From IMG/VR virus record IMGVR_UViG_3300048839_001569, positions 1 to 48,004 of that record: a stretch of 48,004 nucleotides of DNA; one strand, given 5' to 3'. The notes beneath the pieces were generated by a model. That model worked only from the letters and a program-made list of their open reading frames with translations, was not told the DNA's origin and did no database searches. Within the stretch, counting starts at the first letter, position 1, and each line of letters starts with the position of its first letter. The translations under genes were made by a program, and so were the position numbers. The DNA is from a virus. This document shows positions 9,101 to 17,674 of this stretch, in pieces.

Positions 9101-9969
9101 AAAAATTCATCAATACCTATGTCAATCCGGTCATGGATGGTATCATCCAGATTGATCAGTTGATGAGCCAAAAAGAAAACCAGCAACTTGAAAGAGACCG
9201 CTTCAACAATGAGGAGAAAAAGAAAAATCTGAAAAGGCAGCTGGATGCAAAACTGATAAGCCAAAAGCAGTACGACGCCGGCGTTGCTAAACTTGATCAG
9301 GAAATGGAAGCGAAAAAACGTGAGCTTCAGGTCAAGCAGGCAAAAAGGCAAAAGGTAATATCGTTAACCCAGGCAATCATCAATACTGCATTATCAGTTA
9401 CATCCGCACTATCAATGCAGCCATTCATTGTCGGTTTGGTCATGTCTGTGCTTGCTGCCGCTCTTGGCGCTTTTCAGATTGCCACCATTTCCAATACTTC
9501 AGTCCCTGAAGCTGCCAAAGGCCGCTACAACAGGTTCATGAAAACCCGCCAGGCCGCAATGGGCAGATACGATGTTCTGGGCGAAGACGACAATAAACAA
9601 TACCGGGGGGTGCCACTTGTCAAAAACCCCGAATCCGGGGTCTATGACCGGCCAACATTGTTTGCCGAAACCGGACGTGAGATCATCCTCAATCCAAAAC
9701 ACACCGAGAACCTGATGAGGTTCCGGCCTGACCTGGTTGAGGCGATCATGTCAGTTCCGCAGAGATATGCCGGCGCATATCCTGCTTTCTCATCATCGGA
9801 TAGACAGCAGCCATCAGCAATGACCATCCGGTTCGACCAGGAAACCCTGGACGAAATGCGATCATTCCGCGAACAGCTAAAAAAGCCGGTCAGAGCAGGA
9901 GTGCTCTACGATGACCTTATGGAATCGATGGACACCGTTTCAATGATCGAGAAGTCCGCAACCCGGTAA
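6193..9969 (+). CDS. Phage tail tape measure protein
   Basis: 1258 residues. Tape measure proteins are chaperoned into the growing tail and set its length, about 0.15 nm per residue, which predicts a tail near 190 nm. The N-terminal 130 residues are strongly coiled-coil (MEKVMQGYEAELSKLVREKK). Hydrophobic segments occur at about 143-165, 495-515, 555-575 and 1080-1100. Residues 175-460 carry the repeated Ala/Gly-rich pattern (TGMTAAEVQKLNSELGKINT, MAVVAGQIG) of the TP901-type domain. Long helical stretches fill residues 620-900 and 1000-1060. No lytic transglycosylase or peptidase motif is visible. Single-frame continuity over 3.8 kb and position just ahead of the tail-tip genes support the call. 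Confidence 0.9.
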   Translation: MASKTTLSDYRFSIFINNDQAKRSLVEMEKVMQGYEAELSKLVREKKKDTDEYRNAKKAYDNHLEAMKKVRQEAGLQALSLKELKSLRAQLNNELARVVPGSENFKKIGVEIGEVNNRINQLQNGAKNTGLSFGKLADGFNRYFAIVGAGIAALSGFAFTIKEMITAQGELDDSLANIRKSTGMTAAEVQKLNSELGKINTRTSRQELREMAVVAGQIGVAKDDVFAFVESVDKLNVALGDEFTGGAEEVAKQMGMMRNVLTDMKTGNIADDMMRLGNAINTLGAAGFATGPVMADFASRIGGIGISLGLSSDEVLGLSATLQELNVNAERGGTAVVKILQKMTTNTDTFAKIAGVPLQEFTDLVNTDLYGAFMKVIEGSNKGGTSATALAGIIKELEISGVGASEIFAKLGNNTDMVAEKVGMAGKALQGTDSIMKEFDIKNATLGATMDKLRKDFYNLITLPGVTEFFKNQVYHVVQLVNWLKDLPLIIEKYKIALIAIAGATGVWIAASTRSMQIAVLNNLLLKEGIGLKIKQAIATLRAASAQEIFNKVLKANPLGIIITAITTLIGLIAAYDKYNSKALATERMKASATVLLANANNKLEQSYSQLQKQVSAMNTLSQQEKVNLQETLDLKIKNAEADLIAAKARRDAIGKQAGSTITTWQGIKAAFSAPGADENRKVTDYYKWENAKEATEPFNDGINQMQQSLEKLKAMKSEILSVVNAESAADKIVAKTQEALTEKLSKYQTALRNTTAGSEEYSRIQGKIKETNKELAKFNSDQSEPDKVKKLKTEYEKLGDAIKELTDQLQSEVSKNPEKAAAIAKEITSLQKQKKAIDDLVTSYLNLNNQEEIIVKQGFEAFSSNYDEIFKFRKEAGIVTANEIASYEIYKLKQTTAWALANEKDRAAAIKKIREDAGLTVLPDGESIEEWTPDNYAGNKKKEDEEQGEALGKAGGIGAKVGQWAEKAKKFINTYVNPVMDGIIQIDQLMSQKENQQLERDRFNNEEKKKNLKRQLDAKLISQKQYDAGVAKLDQEMEAKKRELQVKQAKRQKVISLTQAIINTALSVTSALSMQPFIVGLVMSVLAAALGAFQIATISNTSVPEAAKGRYNRFMKTRQAAMGRYDVLGEDDNKQYRGVPLVKNPESGVYDRPTLFAETGREIILNPKHTENLMRFRPDLVEAIMSVPQRYAGAYPAFSSSDRQQPSAMTIRFDQETLDEMRSFREQLKKPVRAGVLYDDLMESMDTVSMIEKSATR

Positions 9970-9972
9970 ACC

Positions 9973-10008
9973 TGTCCTTTATCTTTTTCCGTGGGCAAAA
10001 TAAGTTTG
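9973..10008 (+). promoter_or_regulatory. Late promoter-like element, copy 2 (leaderless geometry)
   Basis: TGTCCTTTA at 9973-9981, a 19-nt spacer, and TAAGTTTG at 10001-10008, a perfect TAnnTTTG -7 box. The ATG of the next gene follows after 4 nt at 10013, so transcription would begin at or next to the start codon. About 45 nt here match the element before the right-edge gene at 47842-47877 almost base for base. Confidence 0.72.
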
Positions 10009-10012
10009 CCGC

Positions 10013-11569
10013 ATGGAGATCACGAAAAAACCCTTTAAGGTAGCTTTTGCCGGTAACCCGATGCGCTACCTTCTCTCACCCGAAACAGGTGGCGGTGGCG
10101 GATGGGAGGAGACGCTGTCAATCGTTCAGATTGAATTCACTGCTATTGATGATATCCCAAATCATTCTATGACGGTTGAAATGATGGGCAACAGCCGGTC
10201 GTTCACCCTGAAATCCGATCCGACCGACAAAGACCACCTTCCGGTTGCAGATTCGGCATGGAACGCGGCCCGATGGGCGCAGGCATGCTACGAATACATC
10301 CTCAACGATGCCGAACTGGTAGGAGCTTACGAGATAGCCCTCGACGCGGCCATCATCACCCTGATGGCCCGTGTGGCATCGGAAGATTACGACTGGACAG
10401 TCGGCTCTTCAAATATAAATGGTGTAACCATCACCACCCTTCAGGGCGGCGCTGCCGGAACACCGGGCACTGTTGAAGGGGTCAGAATGCAGGTTTGGAA
10501 AAACGGGACCACCAAGATCGGGGAAGACTATAAACCCCTTGAAGCATCCGGAACCGTGAAGTTCGAGGTGCAGGAATACATCTATGCCAGCCTGCTGATG
10601 TCAGAACCCCCGAGGTTTCACCTGGTGGCCGGGAGCGCATTCGCGATCTATTGGTGGTATGCGGATTATCAGATGAAATACCGCACAGTTTTCTGTGATA
10701 AGGTTGACGGGGAGTTTTCCCCACGGACATATACCGATCCGGACAACTCCTTCTGCTATGCACTGCCCGGTGGGTTGAACCGTGAAGACCTGGTTGCTAA
10801 CAATGCCGGCAACGTAAACTGGTTTAACCTCACTGCAACGAAAAAGAAATTTCTGACCTGGACACCACCCTCCAGGGTGACCGATAAATCGGAAACCCAC
10901 AGCCTTTTCTTTTTCTTCCAGGATCCCGCATACGCTTCGTTCCGATACAAGGCAAACCTTTTCACCGCCGAAACCGGTTCACAGGTTTACCTGACAAACC
11001 TCATCGGGATCAACCAGTTTACAATGATCGAACTGCTGGCCGGTTACGATCAGCTGCAGCTCGGTAACTACCACCAGGGGGCGGTGATCCGCTGGCAGCT
11101 CTACCTGGTGGACCCCTCAGACAATATCATCTCCGATGTCAGGGAGTTCTCCCTGGATGATCAGTACCATGAGAACATCCGGTACTTCCGCTTTAGAAAC
11201 AGCTGGGGTACCTACGATTCGTTCCGCTGCACCGGCGTTGTTGAAGCTGCAGTGGAGCATGACCGCGAAAAGGTTGCCTACGCGAGCGACGAAACCGAAA
11301 CCGCCTACAACGCACCCGGCAGCTACACAATGATCAAGGAGGCGCAGAGCTTCAAGGCCAATAGCGGATGGCTCTCGAAAGATTACCTGAACTACCTACG
11401 GGATTTCATGCTTTCGGCCGACATCTACGAGGTGGAAGAGGGCAGGCTTTTAAAATGCCTTCTCACATCGAAGAAAACAGCGATGTGGAAGGATAAATCC
11501 TACAACTACTCACTGGCCTTTGAGTACGAAAGGGGATATGAAGATTTTTTTTTTCAAGGATTAGAATGA
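10013..11569 (+). CDS. Tail-tip/distal tail structural protein
   Basis: 518 residues, beta-rich and aromatic, without membrane segments or enzymatic motifs. It begins MEITKKPFKVAFAGNPMRYL and ends in a segment (KSYNYSLAFEYERGYEDF) of the kind seen in Bacteroidota phage tail proteins between the tape measure and the fibre. It lies directly downstream of the tape measure gene and behind its own late promoter-like element. That placement fits a distal-tail or baseplate-hub role. Its 3' end holds a run of 10 T just before the stop, so the C terminus (FFFQGLE) depends on that run being read correctly. Confidence 0.6.
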   Translation: MEITKKPFKVAFAGNPMRYLLSPETGGGGGWEETLSIVQIEFTAIDDIPNHSMTVEMMGNSRSFTLKSDPTDKDHLPVADSAWNAARWAQACYEYILNDAELVGAYEIALDAAIITLMARVASEDYDWTVGSSNINGVTITTLQGGAAGTPGTVEGVRMQVWKNGTTKIGEDYKPLEASGTVKFEVQEYIYASLLMSEPPRFHLVAGSAFAIYWWYADYQMKYRTVFCDKVDGEFSPRTYTDPDNSFCYALPGGLNREDLVANNAGNVNWFNLTATKKKFLTWTPPSRVTDKSETHSLFFFFQDPAYASFRYKANLFTAETGSQVYLTNLIGINQFTMIELLAGYDQLQLGNYHQGAVIRWQLYLVDPSDNIISDVREFSLDDQYHENIRYFRFRNSWGTYDSFRCTGVVEAAVEHDREKVAYASDETETAYNAPGSYTMIKEAQSFKANSGWLSKDYLNYLRDFMLSADIYEVEEGRLLKCLLTSKKTAMWKDKSYNYSLAFEYERGYEDFFFQGLE

Positions 11570-11628
11570 TCTCCACCATCATTTCAATCCGGATATACAG
11601 CGATGACTACTCTTTAGACTACAGTTAA
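11566..11628 (+). CDS. Possible 20-residue ORF coupled to the tail gene
   Basis: An ATGA overlap with the previous stop opens a 20-codon frame (MISTIISIRIYSDDYSLDYS) that ends with TAA 2 nt before the next ATG. It exactly fills the gap between two tail genes. Because a run of 10 T lies 15 nt upstream, the same residues could instead be a C-terminal extension of the preceding protein after slippage. No family is recognised, and this may be no gene at all. Confidence 0.2.
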   Translation: MISTIISIRIYSDDYSLDYS

Positions 11629-11630
11629 CA

Positions 11631-12008
11631 ATGACATTCCAGCAGGTTTACGATCTGATCAAAGCAGCGCTGACACTTCGCCCTGAAGGTACGAAAGTAC
11701 AGGTTCAGGACCACGAAGCGGCCGAGCTTGCAATCCTGCAATACATTGAGGATTTCAAGTCATCGGCATCCGGAAATGTTGTTCGTGAGGCGCATGCATC
11801 TGCAACAGCAGGGGCAAACTGTAACCTTACCTGGAGCGAAGCATTCACCGATGTAAACTATTCCTATATCGTCAACGGGTTCGATGCCCGCGGGAACCCG
11901 GTCGAAATTCTGCTCATCAGCAAGTCATCCACCAAAATAGTTGTTAAAACCCTCGTGAACGCAACGCTCACCGCTATCGCGAGGCCTTACGGAGGTGAGC
12001 CATCCTAA
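11631..12008 (+). CDS. Small tail-associated beta protein
   Basis: 125 residues. The N-terminal half is helical ([20 protein letters not shown], then an acidic helix). The C-terminal 70 residues look like a small beta-sandwich ([20 protein letters not shown] followed by [19 protein letters not shown]). It lies between the distal tail gene and the fibre gene, so it is probably a fibre adaptor or a short receptor-binding accessory. Its stop is 11 nt before the fibre start. No catalytic motif is seen. Confidence 0.5.
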   Translation: MTFQQVYDLIKAALTLRPEGTKVQVQDHEAAELAILQYIEDFKSSASGNVVREAHASATAGANCNLTWSEAFTDVNYSYIVNGFDARGNPVEILLISKSSTKIVVKTLVNATLTAIARPYGGEPS

Positions 12009-12019
12009 ACCAAATCGTT

Positions 12020-15000
12020 ATGAAACGCCTGATTTCAATCTTCTCTGTCCTGATGCTGATGACCTTCACGGCCATATCGCAGAACAGGACCTTCGACACC
12101 ATCTCCTTCATCCAGGGAGGACAACTCTACAAGATTGTTTTGCACCAGGACAGCCTGTTGCTGAACAATATCTGGTACTACAGTTATACCGGAAGTCCCT
12201 GGGCCAGCACCGCAGGATCGCTGGTGCCACCTTACCCGTCTGGATCATACTGCGATTCTTCAACTGTCCAGGTCAGAAAAGGCAATTTGATCCTTGGGGA
12301 TTTCTCCTCCGATCAGAATCAGCAGATCACTTTCACCGGTGATGGCAGTGAGGTTTACAGGATAAAGAATGATGCAGATAATAGTATTCTGAGAATTGAC
12401 AATTTCACGGATAGTAAAGGTATCTACATGACCTCAGCCGGTTTGGGGATCAATACCACCAACCCGACCACGGCACTTCACGTCAACGGAGTTGTTACTG
12501 CTGATGGAGGGAGCAGCACGAGCTGGAATGCCAAGGAACCGGCCGTTGGAACCGGTACAACCAACCAGTATTACCGGGGCGATAAAACGTGGCAGAACTT
12601 GCAGTGGACGCCGGTGGGCAGCGATATCAACCGTGAATCCGGAAAGGTTGCCATCGGGACAACGAACATACTGGCAGATTTTAACGTGTTTGGTAAAACG
12701 AAGCTTGGGAAAGGACAGTCAGCTCAGACATACACTGTAGATATCTGTGGGCATTTGAATTTTGAACCGGTTCCTAATCCAACTGATGCAGAGATAACAC
12801 CAATGATTATTACAAACAATGGTGAAGGAAATATAGAAGCTGGAATATACTATTATTGCGTAATGTACTACACGAGTGAAGGAACAACTGGTAGAAATGG
12901 ATTGACTTCCTCACTTTACCCGAGCATACAACTTAATACGAATTCAAAGGTTTTAATTTCAAATATTCCAACTTCATCTGATAAAAGAGTACTTGGCAGA
13001 AAAGTATATCGATCTCAGGCAGGAACAACAAATGATGTCAACTATTTATATTTGATTGGAATTATACCTGATAATACGACGACAACATACATAGATAATA
13101 GTCCAAGATCTACAGCCGAGACTGATTTTTTGTATCGAAAACCAAACACAACAGCAGGAATTCAATACTTTAACAAAACAAAAATGTCCCAGGTTAACGA
13201 GTATTATACCAGTTTTGGATACAGAGCATTACAATCTTTATCAAAGGGTTCACTTTGTACAGCATTTGGTGCGGAAACGTTGTCGCAAAACACATTAGGA
13301 GAATCAAATCATGGATTTGGTTATGCTGCTTTACAAAGCTTAACAATTGGTAATTCAAATTGCGGGTTCGGAGACAAAAGTTGTCAAGGTAATATCACCG
13401 GAAGCAATAATTGCTCATTTGGTAACATTTCACTGAGAAATACCACAGCGTCGTCATATAGTTATAATTCTGCATTTGGGCATGGATCTCTTTCGTCACT
13501 GTCAGAAGGCAATAGTAACAATTCTGCACTTGGGGCTTTAGCAGGAGCAGGGTCACAAGCAATAGGAGGAACTTACATTGGATTTTATGCTGGATATAAA
13601 ACTTCTCCATCTAACATAGGAAATTATAACACAGTCATCGGTTACTCTTCCGGTCAGGCTTTAGGTCCAGGTCATAGAAACATTCTTCTTGGCTACGACA
13701 TTGAACTGGCATCGCCAACAACCTCCGACCAGCTAAACATCGGCAATACCCTGTTCGCTACCGGGATGACCGGAACGGGATCCACGATATCGCCGAATGG
13801 CCGTGTAGGGATTCTGACCACCAATCCTGCCACCACGCTCGATGTCTCCGGGGTGATCACCGCCACCGGTGGCAACAGTACCAACTGGAATACTGCCTAC
13901 AGCTGGGGCAACCACGCCTCACAGAATTATATGCAGGACCCGACAGATGAATTTGGAGATATGGTCTACAATAATGGGAACGGCCAATTGAATTCCCTGC
14001 ATACAGAAGGTATTGCGGGACTTGTTTTAAGGACCGATGTCAATGGTGGGCCTGCATGGGAAACCCCATCCTGGGAGCCATCCATCACCAAATCCACCGG
14101 GTACGCTAAGTGGAACGGATCAGCCTGGACATTTGCCAATGATTCATATTCCCTGTCAGGTCATGACCATTCAGGGACCTATGAACCTGCCATTGGCGTC
14201 GGTACCACGAACCAGTTTTTGAGGGGAGATAAGACGTGGCAGAGCATCCCTTTAAGTCAATGGACAACAAACGCAAGTGACATCTATTATAATTCAGGCA
14301 ATGTTGGAATAGGTATTACCAATGCTTCCGAGGCCAAATTAAGGATTGCAACTAATAGCAGCAGCCCTGGGTTATATGTTACGAATACACAGGGGTGGGG
14401 TGTATATTCAAATACCTCCAGTGATGCGGGGTATTTTATCAGCTCATCCGGGGTTGGGGTGTATGGCGAATCTTCATCTGCATACGGCATACGTGGTAAA
14501 TCCACCTCCGGAGTCGGAGGATACTTTACTTCATCTATAAATCACGCGGTGCAGGGCATTGCTTCAGCGAGCGGCTCAGGCCTTTATGGTAAATCCACCT
14601 CCGGAATAGGGGTGTATGGTGAATCTAATTCAATCGGAGTTTATGGAAAGGTACTGAGCAATAATTCATATGCCGGTTATTTCGACGGAGGAACCAGCGC
14701 CAATGCGGCTGTTTATGGAAACGGAGGCGTTTATGCCGGTTATTTCACAAGCGCCTATCACGGGATTTTCGTCAGCGCAGGGAATGTTGCAGACAGGAGG
14801 GCAGCAGTATTTACCGGAGGCAATGTAGGTATAGGCCTGACTAATCCTGCAGCAGATGTCAAGCTTCACGTCAAAGGCAAAACCCGCATTGACACCATCC
14901 CGGTTCTGGCTTCGGTCCCATCATACGCCATGGCCCCTGATGCCAATGGCGTGCTGAGCAAGTATGCCTGGCCGGCGCCTGTTGACACCACATCGCTTTC

Positions 15001-15622
15001 CTCACGGATCGACAAAAAGGTAAGCATTGAAGATTCGACAACCGTTTTTGTTACTCCAACACAGCTGACCAACTCCCTGGGATGGATAAAATCAGGGAGC
15101 AATGTTTACAAAGGTTCAGGGAAAATGGGTATCGGAACAACAAACCCCGTCAGCACTGCGCACATCGATGGAGCGCTCAGAGTGACCGACACGACACGAA
15201 TGCAGGGGAAGGTGTATGCGACTGGTTTACCTGAATCGGATACCTCAAAATACACGCTTGTTTACAACATAGCCAACGGGGAGATCAAGGCTGAACCAAA
15301 GGAAAGGGTTGTTTACAGGGTTGGTTTTGACAACAGCCAGACCGTTATCTCCAACGAATGGTTTGCCCGTACACTCTTTATTACAGTAGATGGAAATAAT
15401 GCCGACCTCACAAGCGGAATAGAAGGTGGTTTTTACGACGGGCAGATAATGACAATCGTAAACGTAGGAAGCGATTATTCTGCTTTTTATTACACGACAG
15501 ATAGAAATCAGATAACGGACACAGCCGGTAATTTTCACGAACTAGGAAAAGGCCAGGCTATTACCGTTGTTTGGGAACCGGAATCCTCATCATGGTATCT
15601 TATTTCAAAAACACCCAATTAA
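12020..15622 (+). CDS. Large tail fibre/receptor-binding protein with signal-peptide-like start
   Basis: 1200 residues. Residues 1-20 ([20 protein letters not shown]) look like a cleavable Sec signal followed by QN, which is odd for a virion protein. Repeats of the form [16 protein letters not shown] and [19 protein letters not shown] recur. Residues about 390-560 form 14-20-residue repeats with AFG or GFG and Asn, as in left-handed beta-rolls of trimeric adhesin heads. Residues about 780-950 repeat (V/I)YG(E/K)S and AGYF motifs. The C-terminal 100 residues look like a separate beta-domain. Bases 12700-13690 (residues about 228-557) are much richer in A+T than their flanks, suggesting an inserted block. 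A host-receptor role is inferred. Confidence 0.75.
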   Translation: MKRLISIFSVLMLMTFTAISQNRTFDTISFIQGGQLYKIVLHQDSLLLNNIWYYSYTGSPWASTAGSLVPPYPSGSYCDSSTVQVRKGNLILGDFSSDQNQQITFTGDGSEVYRIKNDADNSILRIDNFTDSKGIYMTSAGLGINTTNPTTALHVNGVVTADGGSSTSWNAKEPAVGTGTTNQYYRGDKTWQNLQWTPVGSDINRESGKVAIGTTNILADFNVFGKTKLGKGQSAQTYTVDICGHLNFEPVPNPTDAEITPMIITNNGEGNIEAGIYYYCVMYYTSEGTTGRNGLTSSLYPSIQLNTNSKVLISNIPTSSDKRVLGRKVYRSQAGTTNDVNYLYLIGIIPDNTTTTYIDNSPRSTAETDFLYRKPNTTAGIQYFNKTKMSQVNEYYTSFGYRALQSLSKGSLCTAFGAETLSQNTLGESNHGFGYAALQSLTIGNSNCGFGDKSCQGNITGSNNCSFGNISLRNTTASSYSYNSAFGHGSLSSLSEGNSNNSALGALAGAGSQAIGGTYIGFYAGYKTSPSNIGNYNTVIGYSSGQALGPGHRNILLGYDIELASPTTSDQLNIGNTLFATGMTGTGSTISPNGRVGILTTNPATTLDVSGVITATGGNSTNWNTAYSWGNHASQNYMQDPTDEFGDMVYNNGNGQLNSLHTEGIAGLVLRTDVNGGPAWETPSWEPSITKSTGYAKWNGSAWTFANDSYSLSGHDHSGTYEPAIGVGTTNQFLRGDKTWQSIPLSQWTTNASDIYYNSGNVGIGITNASEAKLRIATNSSSPGLYVTNTQGWGVYSNTSSDAGYFISSSGVGVYGESSSAYGIRGKSTSGVGGYFTSSINHAVQGIASASGSGLYGKSTSGIGVYGESNSIGVYGKVLSNNSYAGYFDGGTSANAAVYGNGGVYAGYFTSAYHGIFVSAGNVADRRAAVFTGGNVGIGLTNPAADVKLHVKGKTRIDTIPVLASVPSYAMAPDANGVLSKYAWPAPVDTTSLSSRIDKKVSIEDSTTVFVTPTQLTNSLGWIKSGSNVYKGSGKMGIGTTNPVSTAHIDGALRVTDTTRMQGKVYATGLPESDTSKYTLVYNIANGEIKAEPKERVVYRVGFDNSQTVISNEWFARTLFITVDGNNADLTSGIEGGFYDGQIMTIVNVGSDYSAFYYTTDRNQITDTAGNFHELGKGQAITVVWEPESSSWYLISKTPN

Positions 15623-15623
15623 T

Positions 15624-15845
15624 ATGAACCCGATCATGAAATGGGCAGCCGGTTTCTTCGAAGATCAGAAGGGCGGCGCCTCAAGCAAAAGAGTAGGATT
15701 TTACTGGGCGTTTGCCCTGTTTACTTACATGGTAATAGCTTCGGTAAACGGCCGTGCCGTGAACATGGAAATCTTTTACTCTACCCTGGGCATCATCCTG
15801 CTTGGGTATGGGTTGATCCGCAGCGAGTTCACCCGAAAACAATAA
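15624..15845 (+). CDS. Small two-helix membrane protein
   Basis: 73 residues from ATG 15624, 1 nt after the fibre stop. An upstream in-frame extension would lie wholly inside the fibre gene. Two hydrophobic segments, about 25-40 (YWAFALFTYMVIAS) and 48-64 (IFYSTLGIILLGYGLI), are joined by a short polar loop, with charged ends (FFEDQKGG, RSEFTRKQ). It could be a second holin, an antiholin or a membrane factor for DNA entry. It stands apart from the main lysis cassette, so none of these is certain. Confidence 0.55.
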   Translation: MNPIMKWAAGFFEDQKGGASSKRVGFYWAFALFTYMVIASVNGRAVNMEIFYSTLGIILLGYGLIRSEFTRKQ

Positions 15846-15849
15846 CCCC

Positions 15850-17490
15850 ATGCTCCGACTGAAAATAGCAGGCCAGTACGTTGACCTTCCGAATGATTTC
15901 TCGTTCACCATGAACATGAAATCACCGGTGTTCAACGACATCGGAAATTTCTCCTACCCTTTCAGGATCCCGGCAACGGCACGGAACGCCATCATCCTGG
16001 CATTTCCACACCGGTTGCCGAACACCGGGAACCCCTACAGGGATATCGATAGCCGCTTCGAGTGGAACGGGATCACCCTGTTTGCCGGTATCGCGAGACT
16101 GAAAACAGTTTCAGATAAATCCTATGAAGGGGCCGTCTTCGACGGTAACGGCGATTTTTATTATCAGCTCAAGAACCGGCAGCTGCAGCAGATCGACATG
16201 GGAGAGATGGTGTTTTCGGATGAGGCGACGGCTTTGGCCTATCTGAACAGCACCATTCCGCTTTGCTATCCGGACGTTCCACTGGCATGCCCGCAGGTGT
16301 ATAATGAAAACTATTTCGATCCGCCAACGTCGAATTCCCAGCTCAAATACTTTAATTACAACTACCCTGGGATGCTTCTGCAAACATCAAATACAAGCGA
16401 AAGAACCATCCTGGTGCCAATGCTCTATTTAAGGTATGTTCTTGCGAAACTATTTGCGGGGTTATCCTATGAACTCGATGACCAGATGTTTACCTCGCAT
16501 GCTGATTTCAATAAGCTTGTGCTTTTCAATTCTACATGCTGCAATAATGCAGGGGTCAACTTTCCTGAAAGGTTTCCATCTAATTATTCGTTAAGCCACC
16601 TTACTTTCAACCAGCATGTCCCACGGCTTCCTGTCGTCGAATTCATGAAAGGTCTCGAAAATATGTTTGGGTTGGGAATGTTCGTTGACAACACATCCCG
16701 CAAGGTCAGACTAATCAAGCTGGAGAGTATCATCAACAACTCGTCTTACGATGATTTCTCAAAGAATGTTATTTCAAAATCGTTCGAAAGCGAAGAGGCA
16801 AAAACAGGGTATAAGTTTCAAATGACCCTCGATGGAGATGATACCGCAGCCCAGGTTATGACAGACTTTGAAGACAAGATCGCGGCTCTATATTCCGGGT
16901 CTGTGAAAGACCTGTCGTATCTCCCGTCGTTTCCGATCGGGGAGATCGGAAGCATATACTACGTTGAGGACCTGATGGAGTTCTACCAGATGAACACGGC
17001 AAAAAACTGGGTCGTGAATTCACTGCTTAGCCTTTTACGGACAAGGTTTTTTTTCCGGACAGGTGAGCAATCGCTGGAAACAAAGTTCTCAGTTCCATGG
17101 AACGATGGCAATAAAATGATCGTTACCAATGCGATGGAAAAGTATAAGGAGATCACCCCAAGGCTTTTTTTTACAGAGTATGTAAATCCCAGCTTACCGC
17201 TATTGGGGCTGCATGGTACAGACCATACCGCGAACTTTTCTCTGTATTACCCTTGGGAAAACGGACTGTTCAATAAATTCTGGCTCGATTTCATGCAGTT
17301 CAGGGCAAACGCCAAATTGGTTAAAATTCAACGGCAGATGGATTTTTCCGAGCTTCGCGATTTCGATTTTTCAAGGAAAATAATGGTGGACGGCGTTAAG
17401 ATGCTGGTCAGATCACTCCAGGTGACCATCAAGAAAGACAGGATCATGCCGGCTACATTGGAGTGCTATACGGTTGACAACGATGTTTAG
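15850..17490 (+). CDS. Tail baseplate/hub structural protein
   Basis: 546 residues starting 4 nt after the small membrane gene. The N terminus (LKIAGQYVDLPNDFSFTMNM, then an NIGNFSYPF-like stretch) and the C terminus (SRKIMVDGVKMLVRSLQVTI) resemble the long tail-tip proteins that close the tail operon in Bacteroidota siphophages. It is beta-rich, with a pair of adjacent cysteines (STCCNN) around residue 233 and no enzyme motif. It is the last gene of the rightward tail block; a separate promoter and RNA leader follow. The exact baseplate component is not resolved. Confidence 0.6.
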   Translation: MLRLKIAGQYVDLPNDFSFTMNMKSPVFNDIGNFSYPFRIPATARNAIILAFPHRLPNTGNPYRDIDSRFEWNGITLFAGIARLKTVSDKSYEGAVFDGNGDFYYQLKNRQLQQIDMGEMVFSDEATALAYLNSTIPLCYPDVPLACPQVYNENYFDPPTSNSQLKYFNYNYPGMLLQTSNTSERTILVPMLYLRYVLAKLFAGLSYELDDQMFTSHADFNKLVLFNSTCCNNAGVNFPERFPSNYSLSHLTFNQHVPRLPVVEFMKGLENMFGLGMFVDNTSRKVRLIKLESIINNSSYDDFSKNVISKSFESEEAKTGYKFQMTLDGDDTAAQVMTDFEDKIAALYSGSVKDLSYLPSFPIGEIGSIYYVEDLMEFYQMNTAKNWVVNSLLSLLRTRFFFRTGEQSLETKFSVPWNDGNKMIVTNAMEKYKEITPRLFFTEYVNPSLPLLGLHGTDHTANFSLYYPWENGLFNKFWLDFMQFRANAKLVKIQRQMDFSELRDFDFSRKIMVDGVKMLVRSLQVTIKKDRIMPATLECYTVDNDV

Positions 17491-17510
17491 TCCATAGGAT
17501 AAAAATATTA

Positions 17511-17541
17511 TTTATTGCATTGCTTTATCATAGTATATTTG
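17511..17541 (+). promoter_or_regulatory. Promoter for the antirepressor leader
   Basis: TTTA at 17511-17514, a 19-nt spacer and TATATTTG at 17534-17541 match the Bacteroidota -33/-7 arrangement. Unlike the late elements it lacks the GTCC upstream of TTTA. The predicted start is near 17545, just ahead of the structured leader. Confidence 0.55.
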
Positions 17542-17544
17542 TAA

Positions 17545-17640
17545 CTCTATCTGACGATGGCCCCGTCAGTATCTAACCAGGAAACTTAATGCCTTGCCGA
17601 GTAGGGGGCCATCCCGAAAGGCAGGGCTTATTTTTTAACC
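17545..17640 (+). ncRNA. Structured leader or small RNA with loop-loop pairing and terminator
   Basis: Hairpin 1 is CTGACG (17551-17556) with CGTCAG (17564-17569) and loop ATGGCCC. Hairpin 2 is GCCTTGCC (17591-17598) with GGCAGGGC (17620-17627), eight pairs including one G-U, followed by TTATTTTTT, so it resembles an intrinsic terminator. The hairpin-2 loop contains GGGCCAT (17606-17612), a perfect 7-nt complement of loop 1, allowing a kissing interaction. The antirepressor frame begins 35 nt further on. It could be an attenuator for that gene or a stand-alone small RNA. I do not recognise a named family. Confidence 0.6.
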
Positions 17641-17674
17641 AGACCTGCATTGCAAACTTTTAATCTAAATCACT

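Noticed and set aside
17650-17674. TTG 17650 as the true start of the first antirepressor
   Set aside because: The residues it adds (MQTFNLNHYEQACYKFSGIQ) do not match the family, whereas ATG 17675 in another frame gives a good family N terminus. It is kept only as a possible alternative.
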